From positions 2,914,001 through 2,978,000 of the forward strand of contig NC_063018.1 in NCBI RefSeq assembly GCF_020509005.1: a DNA stretch of 64,000 bases, in the 5' to 3' direction. Below, in pieces: positions 1 to 12,200 of the stretch. Made by a program: the position numbers and the translations under genes. Under the pieces are notes generated by a model. It was not told the origin of the DNA, did no database searches, and saw only the letters and a list, made by a program, of their open reading frames with translations. This stretch comes from Fulvia fulva (taxonomy: Eukaryota > Ascomycota > Dothideomycetes > Mycosphaerellales > Mycosphaerellaceae). How positions within the stretch are numbered: the stretch's first letter is position 1; each line of letters begins with the position of its first letter.

Positions 1-2
1 TC

Positions 3-920
3 GTCCTGCAAGAGCGCGGCATCGACACCAGCTCCGAGTGGCGCACATTCTCGAACGACGATCAAGGTAACGACGATCCGAGTCGTGTTGGTGACGGCCC
101 AAATGCCCTACTCAACGGCGCCCAGCTGAACACCTCCATCGCCTTTGGTGATGGCGGCATGCGCAGCAAGGAACTCCACCGGGCCCAAAACAAGGCGAAC
201 CTCGACAAGGGCAACAAGTCACTCCTCGTGGCTTACAAGCAGATCGGAGCTCTGTGCGACGGCTGGGAGCTGCCTAACAGTGTCTCCGACACCGCCAAGC
301 ATCTGTACAAGGACGCCGATGAGAGTCGAGTCTTCAAAGGCAAGAGCCAGGAGGCACTCATCGCCGGATGTGTCTTCCTCGCCTGTCGCCGCAACAACGT
401 CCCACGTTCTTTCCGCGAAGTCATGGAGTTGACCAAGGTGAGCAAGAAGGAGATTGGCCGTACCTTTAAGATGTTGGAGACCTACCTCATGAGTAAGGAG
501 AAGGAGCGACAGGCGAACGGTGGCAACACCGGCATGCTTCCTGGTGGGACTGTCGTCTTCAACGAAGGCTACAAGGGCTCTACCACGTCTGATCCTTCCG
601 AGATGTGTGCTCGCTGGTGCAGTCAGCTCAACATGAGCCAGCATGCTTCCAACGTCGCCATCGAGATTGCCAGCAACATGACCAAGTCTGGTGCTCTTGC
701 TGGTCGCTCACCTCTCTCCGCCGCGGCCGCTTGCATCTACATGGCTGGCCATCTCATGGATGAGATCAAGAGCGCCAAAGAGGTGCAGAGTGTTGCAAAG
801 GTCAGCGACAGCACCATCCGCCATGCCTACAAGCTGCTCTGGACCGACCGTGCCAAGCTCATCACTGATGACATTGTGGCACGTGGTGCAAACACATCGA
901 AGCTGCCTAAGCCAGCTTAG
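3..920 (+). CDS. SUA7: Transcription initiation factor IIB (TFIIB), 3' part
   Basis: General RNA polymerase II factor that binds the TBP-DNA complex and recruits polymerase in the nucleus. The frame is already open at the left edge, so the N-terminal zinc ribbon lies outside the window; 305 codons are visible. The segment starts in the linker, with the SSEWRTF motif typical of the B-finger region followed by an acidic stretch. The first cyclin-like repeat covers visible residues of about 60-150 (LVAYKQIGALCDGWELP, AGCVFLACRRN) and the second about 190-290 (AIEIASNMTK, AAAACIYMAGHLM). It ends in SKLPKPA, a normal TFIIB C-terminus. No intron is needed in the visible part. Family assignment is firm; the symbol follows the yeast ortholog. 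Confidence 0.95.
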   Translation, partial: VLQERGIDTSSEWRTFSNDDQGNDDPSRVGDGPNALLNGAQLNTSIAFGDGGMRSKELHRAQNKANLDKGNKSLLVAYKQIGALCDGWELPNSVSDTAKHLYKDADESRVFKGKSQEALIAGCVFLACRRNNVPRSFREVMELTKVSKKEIGRTFKMLETYLMSKEKERQANGGNTGMLPGGTVVFNEGYKGSTTSDPSEMCARWCSQLNMSQHASNVAIEIASNMTKSGALAGRSPLSAAAACIYMAGHLMDEIKSAKEVQSVAKVSDSTIRHAYKLLWTDRAKLITDDIVARGANTSKLPKPA

Positions 921-2200
921 AAAGGTGTCGAAGGCTTTCCTTTCGTGCCGAGTGGACTGCATCCCGACCTCTTGCTTCTGTACTGGAGGGAGAAGCGTTG
1001 CGCATGCGGCCGACTTTTCTCTGCGACATCTCACGGGCGCGACTCCATTCCCTTCACATTTTGCGATTGCGGTCGACGATTCGCGGAAGGGGGCCGAGAC
1101 CGATGCTAAATGACTCTGCCCTGACCACCATCTTTTGGTACGAGGGTGATACCTCATGCATCAAAATACCTTTCGGCATGCCATCAGCGCATCGGTCTCA
1201 CGACCTACCGCCAGCATGGCTCTACTATTGAAATTTTACGCAACGCTCTTTCGGGCGATCAGACTGGAATAGCGAAAGCGAATCGAGGCGATTTGCAATT
1301 TCGAAAATGTTACATGCTACAAAAACAGAATGGAATGCTCCAAGTGAGCCCAAAATGGGTGGAATTGGGGACGACCAGGTGGTCTGCGTGGGTTTCTGCT
1401 TTCGCGTACACTCACGTGCCACTCATTGAGCACGCTGAGACGATACCCCAAAAAGATGTTGATGCACCATGGTCTCGGCCACCAAGCATATGTAATGTGA
1501 TAAGACGACGGTAATGAAAGCGTCTGCTTGTATACCTATCTGCTTCACCTTTGCATCTTCCACTTTCGTTCTTGCCACGCAGTCCGCGGTGTTGGTGCAT
1601 GCCATCTACCGCCGTACACCAGCACGTCAAACATGACTTCCGCAGACCAGGCACATAGCTTCCCAGTGCTGTCTCACATGTCGCTGAGAGAGCACGTCAC
1701 GTGAGGTATGCAATTCCCTCTTCGAGTGTAATTGTCCTGTCTGCCGACGTATCTCCTGTTGTTCTTCCATAGTTCCTCCTCCGCAATCATCCACCTTACC
1801 GCGCCATGAAGTGACATCTACTCCATCAAGATCTGGCATCCAACACGTGGAAAGCATGCGATTTCCACATCAGGTGGCAAACAAAGCACTCTGCATGTGC
1901 CGAGGCTGACCAGGACCAAGGTGGTGACGTCGGTTATGCGTCGCGCGGACGTGCGAGGTCCCGTTCGTGGTGTGTGTGTGTGGTTGGTGGTCCATCTGAC
2001 CATTTTCACATGTCGAACGAGGCGTGTGATGGACCTGTAGTTTCCGTGAGGAGTAAGTCTTTGGCTTGGTGGCTCTTTCTTCACATTATACGACGTTGGA
2101 CTTGGTTGACAGCAGGAGCGATATTCAACATTGAGAACAGAAGCGACAGTCTCACAGGTCCGCACCGCTCGCCGACTCACAGACTCGCCTACTGCCCATC
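921..2200. other. Intergenic region, no supported gene
   Basis: Between the TFIIB stop and the hydrolase ATG. Short open frames on both strands overlap each other, most lack an ATG, and none resembles a known protein. It should contain the TFIIB 3' UTR and the hydrolase promoter. No clear repeat or RNA gene was seen. Confidence 0.5.
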
Positions 2201-3679
2201 ATGGAGGCAGGTTGGCCATTAATAAAGTTCCTCTTCCCTCAGGTCCCGTCTATGAGCTGGGCAGCGACACAGAATGCCTTGGGATTGACAGACACGTCGA
2301 AGTTCTGGGACACTCGGACAGCGGTCACCGTCCATGTCTTGCGATCACTCATGAGCAGCGAGGGGAAGAAGGAGATTCCGTCGATATCGAAGATTCAGAA
2401 AGGCACACTACGAGATCCAGGCGTTAAGGGAAAGACATGGGTCGCCACGGCCACGATTGCGAAGCCGCCGCAAGAGGAGGGTGATTTGAGGGAGGCGATA
2501 TTCGCGGCCGTCGATGCGATGAAGAAGGAGGAGGTCACGTATACCAAGCCGGAGTGTGAGGATATCGAGGTGGAGTGGACGGGGCATAAGCCCAATGCTG
2601 CCAACGGGGAGCCTTTGCCGGATATCAGTGAGGAGGAGAAGTACAAGCGTATGATGGCTGAGCCGACCAGGACGAGCGAGACGACGATGCTCTACTTCCA
2701 CGGTGGAGCATACTACCTTTGCGACCCTCGAACACATCGCGCACTCACCAGCCGTCTGGCGAAAGAGAGCAACGGCCGCGTCTGCTCAGTCCGCTACCGC
2801 CTCGCACCACAAACAGCATTCCCCGGCCAACTCATCGACGCCCTCATGGTCTACCTCTCCCTCCTCTATCCTCCACCCGGCAGCATGCACGCCGCAGTCC
2901 CCGCCGAACACATCGTCCTAGGTGGCGACAGCGCAGGCGGAAACCTCTCCTTCGGCCTCCTCCAACTGCTCCTCCAAATGCAACGCTCAGCCTCCGGCGC
3001 AGTCCCCGTCGTGAGATTCCGCGGCCGCGACGTCCACGTCCCTCTCCCCGCCGGCGTCTCCGCCAACTCCGGCTGGTTCGACATCTCCCGCGCCATGCCC
3101 TCCCTCGAACACAACGCAAAATACGACTACCTCCCTCCCGCCACGCATGATGACGCAGTCTCCCGCTTCCCTAAAGACTCCATCTGGCCCACCACCCCTC
3201 CGCGAGGAGACCTCTTCTGCGACCTCTCCCTCCTAGACCACCCCCTCGCCTCCCTAGTCCTCGCCGAATCCTGGGAGAACTCCCCACCACTATGGATGTG
3301 CACTGGCTACGAAATGCTCGCAGACGAAGACTGCCTCGTCGCGAGCCGCGCCGCGCAGCAGGGCGTGAAAGTACAATTCGAGCAGTACGAGGCTATGCCA
3401 CATTGCTTCGCCATGTTGATCCCGCATTTAGAGTCGAGCAATGCGTGTGTGAGGAATTGGGGCGACTGGGCGAGGCGGTGTGTGGAGACGCCGGGGCAGA
3501 TGGGGACGAGTGGGAGGCTGGTGCATGCGAGGCCGGGGAAGGAGGATCAGAGGGTCGATGTGGAGAGGATGCCGAGTGTTAATTATGATGAGGCTTGGGG
3601 GCTGGTGAAGGCGGCGAAGTTGAAGAGGTTGGTCGGGTGGGAGAAGGAGGGGAAGGGGATGCCGAAGGCTGCATTGTGA
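2201..3679 (+). CDS. Alpha/beta hydrolase, HSL-like (fold-3) esterase/lipase family
   Basis: Predicted serine hydrolase of 492 aa acting on an unknown ester or lactone. The oxyanion-hole motif HGGAYY is at residues 167-172, the nucleophile elbow GGDSAGG has Ser244, and the catalytic His is probably His401 in MPHCF. The acid is Glu371 or Asp375 in GYEMLADED; the family position aligns best with Glu371. No signal peptide or membrane segment is evident, so a cytosolic enzyme is likely. The domain occupies roughly residues 150-430, with about 150 N-terminal residues that are not diagnostic and a charged C-terminal tail. Third-position GC is high in the middle and falls toward the end. The ATG at 2201 is the first in frame; an upstream exon cannot be excluded. 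Family firm, substrate unknown. Confidence 0.85.
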   Translation: MEAGWPLIKFLFPQVPSMSWAATQNALGLTDTSKFWDTRTAVTVHVLRSLMSSEGKKEIPSISKIQKGTLRDPGVKGKTWVATATIAKPPQEEGDLREAIFAAVDAMKKEEVTYTKPECEDIEVEWTGHKPNAANGEPLPDISEEEKYKRMMAEPTRTSETTMLYFHGGAYYLCDPRTHRALTSRLAKESNGRVCSVRYRLAPQTAFPGQLIDALMVYLSLLYPPPGSMHAAVPAEHIVLGGDSAGGNLSFGLLQLLLQMQRSASGAVPVVRFRGRDVHVPLPAGVSANSGWFDISRAMPSLEHNAKYDYLPPATHDDAVSRFPKDSIWPTTPPRGDLFCDLSLLDHPLASLVLAESWENSPPLWMCTGYEMLADEDCLVASRAAQQGVKVQFEQYEAMPHCFAMLIPHLESSNACVRNWGDWARRCVETPGQMGTSGRLVHARPGKEDQRVDVERMPSVNYDEAWGLVKAAKLKRLVGWEKEGKGMPKAAL

Positions 3680-4025
3680 GAATTTTCTGAGGTCGGACGC
3701 GGTGCGATAGATACTGTACCAGACTTTGATTTCATGTTGGATGTTTCAGACTTGAGCTCTTACTTCCCTATGAATTGCCCTCGATCTCAGTCCTAGATCT
3801 CTGACTGCATCCACAACCAACGTTCATCATCGCCACACAAAGTGAACCTAGGTTTGCTCACTCGACATCGGTGCTTTACGCTTGTATGTACTGTGTTGCT
3901 ATACACTTTGCACACTCTTCACACCCCACAGAATGCCAACTCCATGCTATGCCGAACAGTACGCTCACAACAGCCTCCCACCATCTTATGTACATGCCTC
4001 AACATCAAGTCTAACACGCAGCCCC
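3680..4025. other. Convergent 3' intergenic region
   Basis: Holds the 3' ends of the hydrolase gene (+) and the VIP1/ASP1 gene (-). It is AT-richer than the flanks. No gene or repeat is seen. Confidence 0.5.
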
Positions 4026-7000
4026 TCAGTGCGCAGGTGCAATCGGCGCATTACCTTTCGCCTCGATCCTCACCCTCTCAATAGCCTCTCCCAGCTCTGG
4101 CTCCGCCATGGCACCCTCCTGCGGATCCGCCACAAACTCTTGCGGATGCTTCTCGCTCAGATTGACAGCTGTAAAGCTCCTCGGCAACTTAACAGTATGG
4201 AACTTCGCCCGCAAAGTCTCGAGCACTTCCTTCCACTCTCCGTGCGTGGTCAGTGATCGCCGCGGTGCACAGCCGATACAGTGTTTGCTATCAAGCTGCA
4301 CGTCGAGAGGGTCGAACGTATGGCATCCCGGTGAGATGGTGATGCGGATGGAGTAGTTGAAGTTCGAGTCTGGGTTCTCGGGGTCGATGTCGTGTGGTGA
4401 GTTCTCGGATTCGTATAGTTCGAAGCAGATCTGTGAGAGGTAGTCCAGTTCTGGAATTGCGTTGCGGGCAATCTTGGTCTGGACCCCGCCTTCGAGGATA
4501 CAGTTTAGAAGGGTGTAGATGTGACTCTCTTTAGTGAAGTAGATGAAGCTCTTAGCGTCATCGCTCGCCTGGACTTCTTCGAGGTCTTTTACGATCTCTT
4601 TGAGAAGTGGTAGGGATGTCAATAGGCCGATCTCGAGCTTTTCGGAGTCTGTGATGCCGTACTCTTGGGGTCCGATGAAATCAAACAGGATTTTGCAGAG
4701 ATTGTAGAGTTCGTTGAGTTTCTCCAGGCGCTCATCGCACTTGACCTTCGATTGGTTGGCTGGGACCATGCCCTTGTAGAGGTTGAAGTAGGATACTGAT
4801 GGGTCGTCCTGAGGAGCCAGAGTCCGATTGACAGCGGTCATGAGGTCAGCCGATTTACGTCTGAGGCCAAGTCTCTGTGTCAAAGTCTGTTTCTCCTTGC
4901 CCTCTTTCGTGTTTGCGGTCTCCTGGCTTGCCATCGTATCAGTTCGCTTGGGTGGTGGTAGTTGCAGGCTTTCCATGTCGCTGTTCGATGTGGCCTTTGC
5001 TGGCGCATCTGATGCTGTCGGCGTGTCTTCATGTGTTGGCACTTGCCCTTCATGGGTATGTCTGAATTCCTCGCGAGCTTCTGTGCTCTCGGTTCGCTTC
5101 AGTCTCGATCCCACCTCGAGCTCATCTTCTTCAGCCAGTATCGCCGTGCTTGGCGTGAAGACCCACTCCAGGAACTGTCGGTTATGCAGCGCATCGAACT
5201 TCATGGTGTCGTAGAGCTCGCTGATCTTGCTAGGATCAACCTTCTCGGCATCCACAAACTCGTTGAACAGCTTCTCCCACCGTTCTTTGAACAGCTCGGC
5301 ATCTTCTCCAGTGCACCATCTGGGCTGAATCGCAGCAGCCTTCTCGTCGGTCGAGTTACCGCTAGGACCACCGACAGGGGTCGAAGCATCATTGCCAGTG
5401 TTCACTGCCGGGCTCTTTGATATCTTCTCCAACGAGTTTACTGCTTCCGAGCTCTGCAGCTTCGAGAAGTTGTTCCGCATCACTCTTCGGTGAAACTTCA
5501 TCAGCTCCACCACCCTGCGCGCCACTTGATAGGGTTCTGGCGTCCCATCCTTCGGCCATGCGAACTGGCTGGGTGCTTGGTGGCCTTGACGCAGCAAACC
5601 TTTGAGCTTCTTCTTGACCTTATCCATCTCGTCTTTGGCAGCATTCGAGTCGTCAAGCAAGTCTTTCCTGACCAGTATCTGGTCGTTATCGATGTCCTTT
5701 TGCTCCAAGAATGCAGCTGCGAAGATCTGCGCACTGGTAGTCACACGTCGCTCGGAAGAAGTGTAGATCGAGACGTCCTCGAGGACTTGTCGATTCATGA
5801 GCAGCAAGTCGTTGCGCATGTTCTCACCGAGATCCGTCGCTTGGTACCTGGCAGAATGAGTTGGCTCACCACCCCACTTCATGACAAGTTGAAGCTTATC
5901 GAGCACGAGGTTCTGCTCAGTGGCAGTCGCTCGGGACATCGTCACCTCACCAAGCGAATCGCTACGATGCTGAGCTCTTGCGCCATCTGGACCCGCATGA
6001 TCGTCCTGGGGGAACTCCATGGGCTTGGAGCCTTCGTCTCCTGAAACCTGCTTCTGCCATTTTTCAAGCTCTTCTGGGTCGTCAACCATTGGAATACTGT
6101 CTCGCTTCTCCTTCTTTTGCTTCTTGTCCTCTCCAGACTCCTTGTCTTTGCCCTTATCCTTCTTCTCATCGTCCTTGTCTTCACCCTTCGGCTTCTTGAA
6201 CATTGGCTTGATTTGCACCTTCGTACCAGCCCATGCACCCTTCTTTGCCAAAGCATTCTGTAGGGTACGGAGCTTGTTCATATCTTCAACGCCCTCAGCC
6301 ATAGCCTGTCGGACTGCGACCTGAACACTGTTCAGTGCTGCTTCACCCACCAACAACACTTCTTCCTTGTGCCCTTTCAACAGGTCTACGAAAGGCTTGG
6401 TGTGAAAAGTGAACTTGAACTTTTGCTTCGGTGTACGATCGGCATGGCGAATGACAGCGACCATGCCCTTCAGCTTCCACTGGCTCTTCGGTGCCGGCAA
6501 CGGGAACGGAGCAGGCGGCTCCGAATGGGCTAGTGAGTCAAGATCTGTAGACTGTGGACGCTCATGATCTTCAGAAGTACCGTCCTCTGGCTGCGGTGGC
6601 ACGGCAGGTGGCGGCAGGACATGATCTTCGTTGACTGAACGAGGTATCGTGTGAGGGCAGCCTTGGAACGAAGGTTGGGGCTCAAGGTCTCTTTGAGCCG
6701 CCGGTGATGACAGCGGGCTGGTCGTGCCACTTGGGCTTTGTATAGAATGAGGATGACCCACTTTGTGCGCCGCTTGATGCACACTGTCGCGAAGCTGAGA
6801 AATGCTTCTGCTTCGCAACACGCTCTTAAGAGCATTGCGATGTGCACCAGGCAGCTCCTTGTCCTTGCTCGTGGTCGGCTTTCTGACCGATAGGCCGTCT
6901 TTGTCTGAAAGTGAGGGTGGAGGAAACATGCCTCGTTTCTCCATATCATCGCTTTCGCTTGGCGTTGCCGTACCTTCCCAGCGAATGCGCTCTCGCTGGA

Positions 7001-8885
7001 ACATGGCCTTCAAAATCTTAGCACACTGGTCGTAGTACTCGTTATTGTCCTTGACGAAGCTCCAGCCGTTGACATCGATAACGTAGCTTTGAAGCGAGCA
7101 ATCGGCGTCCTGCACACGCAGCAAGTCAAAGCCACATACACGTTGCCCAAATCCAGTTGCAATCTTAGCCGCCATCACTTGTTCCTCCTTGGTTAACGTT
7201 GTAACATATCGGATTTCCTTTCCGTTTGGGTTGCGCTTAACCAAGCCATCCACGACTGGTGACTTTCGAGTCTCCGCGTGGCAGAAGTCAGGACCAACAG
7301 TATAAGCCTTGACGTCTTCCGCATTTTCGACCTTTAAGAACTGCTCATAGATGTATGACTCGTGGGGTTCGGAGACAGCTTTGGGTATCACCAGATTGTC
7401 GTCCTTCTCGCTGGACTTGTTGTTCACCTTTCTGAACAGACGTCGTCCTCCGCCACCCTGCGACTTGGGATAGTAAATGTTAATGTTGTGGTCCTCTCCG
7501 CTCGTGGGCTTCTCGACAAAGGGCTTGCGAAGCTTCTTGCCATCCACGACCAGAGTGTCATTCTCATCCTCCATGTGCACATCCTCAGGCTTTGGCATAC
7601 CGCCGCCTCGGCCGTCGGCTGATCCGACCAACTCAACACCGGTCATTTGCTTGACACGAGCAGCAATTTCAGCTGTATCTGCTACAGGACCACCGTCCCG
7701 ATTGACTTCGAGTCTAGGCGGTGTGGGCACACCAAGTTTATCCAGTATCATTAAGCACATGCGTCTGTCCCACAGGATTGTCTGCATAGGTACATCATTT
7801 ACGCAAAACGGACGGCGCAGCTTGACATATGCAATTGCTTTATGTAGGGGAAACCCATCGCTGAAGAAGCAAATCAGGAAATCGCAGACGGGCCAATTCT
7901 CCACGTTCTCGTCCAGAATGACCTTGTCGCCGAAGATGATGACATCGAACTCGTTGTCTTTCCCAACAAGCCTGTTCAGAATGTTGCGAGAAGGCTTGCT
8001 CCTTGCTTTTGCGTCCAGTGCGCAAATACCGATTGTCCCAATCTTGTTGGGATTGCTCATATGTGATCGCTCGGTTGAGTGCGATACACTGTTCGGGTTG
8101 CTCGTCGACACGCGCCTAGAGTTGCCAGGCGTACGACCGCGAATTGTTCTCCCTTGTCGCGAGGATGTCGGTGCCGGCGAAGGAGGGGAAACGGTATTCG
8201 GCGGGGGCATCGAGGTAGAGTGCTGTGCTTTCGGCGCTTCGAGCAAGCCTGTCAGTGAGGGAGACAGTGCCCCATTCTGGCTCTGCGTCATCACGGAGAG
8301 GTTCTGGGTGGCGGTGGTAGTGCCATCGTGCTTTGCTACACCCTCGTCAGTATCGACAATGGCCTCCAACCTGTCGATGTAGCGCCCACCATCGTCAGAG
8401 CCGCCTCCAACACTGCTTGGCCCGCTTGCCAACGCGCTCCTGCCGCTGCCATACAGTGAGGAGAAGGACATTCTGTTGGAGTCGAGGTCTGGTTCGGATC
8501 TTCTGACTGCGCTGGGAATGTCAGAGGTCGCACGATTCCTCACAGCCTCCAGCTTGGCCGCGACTTCTTCCGGCTCCGCCATAGCAGAAGCACTAGCAGC
8601 TGTAGTGTTTTCGTGGTGGCTGCTGCTAGCAGGAGCTTGGTGATGTACACTCTCCGACATCCTCGACGATCGCCGGCTCAGATCTTGGTAGCGAAATTTT
8701 GGATTGTGGATGGACGGCGGCATGGACAGACTGGCCCGGTCCGTCTCGCCCTGTGTTGTGTCGAGGTCTGCAAAGCGGCCTTTGCGTGTCGACGGTGCCG
8801 CGCCTGCTGAGAGGTGATGGCCCGAGGAGTGTGAGCGCACCGAGTCCTGTGATGTTTGACGCGACAAAGGCGCCATGCTGTTCAT
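4026..8885 (-). CDS. ASP1: Inositol hexakisphosphate/diphosphoinositol-pentakisphosphate kinase (Vip1/Asp1, PPIP5K)
   Basis: Bifunctional enzyme that makes 1-position inositol pyrophosphates (1-PP-InsP5, InsP8) and removes the same phosphate. In fungi it affects phosphate signalling, microtubules and polarised growth. The ATG at 8885 gives 1,619 aa; the open frame reaches 8924 only through a TTG codon. Residues 1-280 are disordered and Ser-rich. The ATP-grasp kinase starts near Lys281 ([11 protein letters not shown]), and its conserved DVNGWSFVK motif begins at Asp604. The histidine acid phosphatase domain starts with RHADRTPKQ at Arg813-His814. A Lys/Asp-rich insert interrupts the phosphatase half, and the [12 protein letters not shown] motif lies near the C-terminus. 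It is longer than the roughly 1,000-1,150 aa yeast proteins because of low-complexity linkers. A single exon suffices. It is divergent from UTP21. Confidence 0.95.
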   Translation of the reverse strand: MNSMAPLSRQTSQDSVRSHSSGHHLSAGAAPSTRKGRFADLDTTQGETDRASLSMPPSIHNPKFRYQDLSRRSSRMSESVHHQAPASSSHHENTTAASASAMAEPEEVAAKLEAVRNRATSDIPSAVRRSEPDLDSNRMSFSSLYGSGRSALASGPSSVGGGSDDGGRYIDRLEAIVDTDEGVAKHDGTTTATQNLSVMTQSQNGALSPSLTGLLEAPKAQHSTSMPPPNTVSPPSPAPTSSRQGRTIRGRTPGNSRRVSTSNPNSVSHSTERSHMSNPNKIGTIGICALDAKARSKPSRNILNRLVGKDNEFDVIIFGDKVILDENVENWPVCDFLICFFSDGFPLHKAIAYVKLRRPFCVNDVPMQTILWDRRMCLMILDKLGVPTPPRLEVNRDGGPVADTAEIAARVKQMTGVELVGSADGRGGGMPKPEDVHMEDENDTLVVDGKKLRKPFVEKPTSGEDHNINIYYPKSQGGGGRRLFRKVNNKSSEKDDNLVIPKAVSEPHESYIYEQFLKVENAEDVKAYTVGPDFCHAETRKSPVVDGLVKRNPNGKEIRYVTTLTKEEQVMAAKIATGFGQRVCGFDLLRVQDADCSLQSYVIDVNGWSFVKDNNEYYDQCAKILKAMFQRERIRWEGTATPSESDDMEKRGMFPPPSLSDKDGLSVRKPTTSKDKELPGAHRNALKSVLRSRSISQLRDSVHQAAHKVGHPHSIQSPSGTTSPLSSPAAQRDLEPQPSFQGCPHTIPRSVNEDHVLPPPAVPPQPEDGTSEDHERPQSTDLDSLAHSEPPAPFPLPAPKSQWKLKGMVAVIRHADRTPKQKFKFTFHTKPFVDLLKGHKEEVLLVGEAALNSVQVAVRQAMAEGVEDMNKLRTLQNALAKKGAWAGTKVQIKPMFKKPKGEDKDDEKKDKGKDKESGEDKKQKKEKRDSIPMVDDPEELEKWQKQVSGDEGSKPMEFPQDDHAGPDGARAQHRSDSLGEVTMSRATATEQNLVLDKLQLVMKWGGEPTHSARYQATDLGENMRNDLLLMNRQVLEDVSIYTSSERRVTTSAQIFAAAFLEQKDIDNDQILVRKDLLDDSNAAKDEMDKVKKKLKGLLRQGHQAPSQFAWPKDGTPEPYQVARRVVELMKFHRRVMRNNFSKLQSSEAVNSLEKISKSPAVNTGNDASTPVGGPSGNSTDEKAAAIQPRWCTGEDAELFKERWEKLFNEFVDAEKVDPSKISELYDTMKFDALHNRQFLEWVFTPSTAILAEEDELEVGSRLKRTESTEAREEFRHTHEGQVPTHEDTPTASDAPAKATSNSDMESLQLPPPKRTDTMASQETANTKEGKEKQTLTQRLGLRRKSADLMTAVNRTLAPQDDPSVSYFNLYKGMVPANQSKVKCDERLEKLNELYNLCKILFDFIGPQEYGITDSEKLEIGLLTSLPLLKEIVKDLEEVQASDDAKSFIYFTKESHIYTLLNCILEGGVQTKIARNAIPELDYLSQICFELYESENSPHDIDPENPDSNFNYSIRITISPGCHTFDPLDVQLDSKHCIGCAPRRSLTTHGEWKEVLETLRAKFHTVKLPRSFTAVNLSEKHPQEFVADPQEGAMAEPELGEAIERVRIEAKGNAPIAPAH

Positions 8886-9242
8886 TGTCGCCGAAGACCA
8901 GGCGAGGGGTGGTGATGGGAACAACTACCGGGAAGTCGTGGTGAGAAACATGGTGACGAACGCGGCAAAGAAATGCAAATAATCAAACAGCCTTCCCTGA
9001 TGCACTGAATACAGAGATGCCTTGCCGCTGCTCTTTGCGCAGCATTGACACATGACGGGAAAGTGTCACTCGATGCACCTTGCCATCAGCGGGGCACGAT
9101 TCCCGATTCCCAATGGGCTGGAACGCTGGCTGGTCAGTGCGCGGCGCGGGTAAACGATCAATCTAATCTAATCTGGCGAAAGCTTGTCGAGGCCCAGAAA
9201 AAAGTTCGCGATGGTCGGTGAATCGAGTGTATACATGTAGCG
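8886..9242. promoter_or_regulatory. Divergent promoter region between ASP1 and UTP21
   Basis: The 357 bp between two oppositely oriented ATGs must contain both promoters and 5' UTRs. No convincing TATA box was found, as is usual for fungal housekeeping genes. The role is inferred from gene orientation only. Confidence 0.55.
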
Positions 9243-12200
9243 ATGGAGATTGATGGCGCAGACGGGCGCATCGCAAAGCGGCAGAAGCTGTCGAACGGCA
9301 TAGCGAAGCAGCGACGGCAGCCTGGCCAGTCGCGCGTGTTTGCGCCGTATCGCACTGTAGGCCTGGTCTCTCCCACGGCAGTGCCATTCACCAGCGTGCC
9401 ACTCGGCAAGACGACGTTCCAGATCACGACATCTGTTGGGCGCAGTCTGCAGACATACGATCTGCGACGTGGCCTACAACTAGTCTTCATCACCCGACCG
9501 CAGACGCCGGAGGCCATCACCGCAACGACAGCGTGGAAGGACAAAGTCTTCGCAGCATGGGGAGGCGAATCGCAGGATGCGCAACGAGGCGTGTGGGTAT
9601 TCAAGAGAGGCAAGAAAGAGGCCGAGCTGGAGATGCCATCAGATCGCGATGAGAATGTGAAGGCGTTCTGCATCTTTGGCGGCTGGGTCGTTGGCGTCTG
9701 TGAAACACAGCTCTTGGTGTGGAAGAGCGCGACCTGGGAACTATACACGACTCTACGCGGCATCTCGCCTGTGCCCCTCACACAATGCATCTCCAGCCTG
9801 CCGACCTTCCTCAACAAGGTCATTGTGGGCAGACAAGATGGCAGTGCCGAGATCTGGAACGTTTCGAGCGGCAAGCTGGTCTACACCATACTGCCTCCAT
9901 CAACAGCATATGGTGCCGTTACGGCCATCGAACCCACTCCTGCGCTATCATTAGTCGCCATTGCTTTCGAGAAGGGTCCATTACTGGTGCAAGATGTCCG
10001 GACCGATCAGACTGTCATGCAGCTCAGCACGCCGACTGGAGCCCCCATTGCGTCCATCTCGTTCCGCACGGATGGTCTCGGTGCAGGCGAGGATGGGCGA
10101 TCGTCCGGTGTCATGGCGACTGCATCTACTGCTAGTGGCGACGTGACTCTCTGGGACTTGAACAACGGTGGTCGCAAAGCTGGTGTCCTTCGAGCTGCTC
10201 ATGCTCAGCCAACGCCAACGACTCCAGGCGGCACCAGTAAAGTGGAGTTCCTGTCAGGGCAGGGCATCTTGGTCAGTAGCGGCCTGGACAACAGTCTCAA
10301 GACCTGGATATTCGACGACACACCCTTCAGCCCGATTCCGCGGATACTGCATGAGCGACGTGGTCATGGTGCACCTGTGTCGAAGCTCATGTTCTTGCCT
10401 ACAGCATCGGATGGCTCAGATGACACTGGCAAGTGGCTCTTATCGAGTAGCAAGGATCGAAGCTTGTGGGGCTGGTCCTTACGAAGAGATGGACAGAGCA
10501 CGGAGATCAGTCAAGGTGCTGTGCAGAAGAGGGCAAAAAAGCAGGGTCTGCTTTCTGGCAACCGCGACTTCGAAGATTTGAAGTGCCCTCCTATCACAAG
10601 TATGGCATGCTGTTTGAACAGAGACGGAGGCATGGGTGCTATTCCTGGCAAACATCCTATCTGGCAACCTGCAGGCAAAGGAAAGCAGTTGAGCGCCGAG
10701 ATCAGCGCCATGACTGGTTGGGAAAGTGTGCTGACTGCACACGAGAGCGACAACAAAGCTCGCACCTGGTTCTGGGGTCGAAAGCGAGCTGGACGATGGG
10801 CCTTCCAGACTGGGGACGGTAGCAACGTCACCTCAGTAACCGTGTCACCGTGTGGCACTTTTGGTGTCGTTGGATCAGAGAAGGGCGGTATTGACATGTT
10901 CAATATGCAGTCTGGCATCCAGCGGCAGCGTTATCCAGCAAGACTCACACCTATGCAAGCAAAGCAACTGCGGCTGGATGTGCAAGGACACGGACTGGTT
11001 GAGGAAGACGATGGGAAGAAGAAGTTCTACCGTGGCCAAGGCAAGCATGGCGCTGCTGTCGTCGGACTTGCCGTGGACAGCTTGAACAAAACGATTGTGT
11101 CTGCTGGCGCTGATGGCAAAGTGAAGTTCTGGGACTTCAACAGTGGGCTATTGCGACACCAGATTGACTGGTCAAGCAGTACGAGCATTACTGCTATGCG
11201 CTTCCACCGAAGCTCTGATCTGGCTGCTCTTTCCTGCGCAGATAACTGCATTCGAGTCATTGACATCGCAACGCAAAAGCTGATCCGTGAATTATGGCCT
11301 TCCAGGTCGCACGTACCACAGTTACACAAGCTGAAGATATCAGACTTCACCTTCTCGGATGATGGCCGCTGGATTGCCGCATCTGCTGGACAGGTTGTAT
11401 TCTTGTGGGATCTGCCTACTGGTCACCTGGTGGATGCCTTCAAGCTCAAAGCTGAATGCACAAGTCTTGCTTTCTCCCCGACTGGCGATTTTCTGGCTAC
11501 GGCGACACAAGACAATGTTGGCGTGGACATCTGGACGAATCGAAGTTTGTTCACGCACATTCCCACGCGACACATCGGTCTAAAGGAGCTCACAGCAATA
11601 CTCAGCTCAACAGACGTACAGGCACCAACAGCCTCCGGTGAGGGCGGCGCCAACCTCGTCGCTGACGCCGCAGATTCTGCTTTCGACGACGAAGCAGAAG
11701 CAGACATCCTCGACATCGCAGACGATGAAGTCGATCAGATCTCCTCAGACCTCCTTTCCCTCTCCATAGTCCCACGATCTCGCTGGCAGAATCTGATGCA
11801 CCTGGACCTCATCCGTCAACGCAACAAGCCCATCGAACCACCTAAGAAGCCCGAGAAAGCCCCCTTCTTCCTCCCATCGTTACAAGACCGCCAAGGCCCA
11901 CAACCGATAGATCCACAGGCTGGTGCTTCCGCCGCAGCAGATATCGAGAAGGAACGCACCCGCGTCCTGCAACTCGATCGCGAGGGTATGCGAAGCGGAT
12001 TCACATCTCTTCTCCACGCCTCCGCAGAGACAGAAGATTACGACCCTTTCCTCGAGCATCTCAAGAATCTCAGTCCGGCAGCTGCAGATATCGAGATTCG
12101 ATCTTTGAGCTACGAGAATGAAGAGTTTGTCGGCTTCGTCCGCGCTTTGACGTGGAGGCTGCAGCAAAAGCGGGACTTTGAGCTTTGCCAGGCCTGGATG

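Noticed and set aside
219..1157. Minus-strand open frames opposite TFIIB
   Set aside because: Shadows of a GC-rich coding region; no family resemblance, and TFIIB is certain on the plus strand.
2719..3150. Arg/Pro-rich frames overlapping the hydrolase on both strands
   Set aside because: Composition follows from the high third-position GC of the hydrolase codons; the real product carries HGG and GDSAGG motifs.
8886..8924. Extension of Vip1/Asp1 N-terminus to 8924
   Set aside because: The frame opens there with TTG; the first ATG is at 8885 and an in-frame stop lies directly upstream of 8924.
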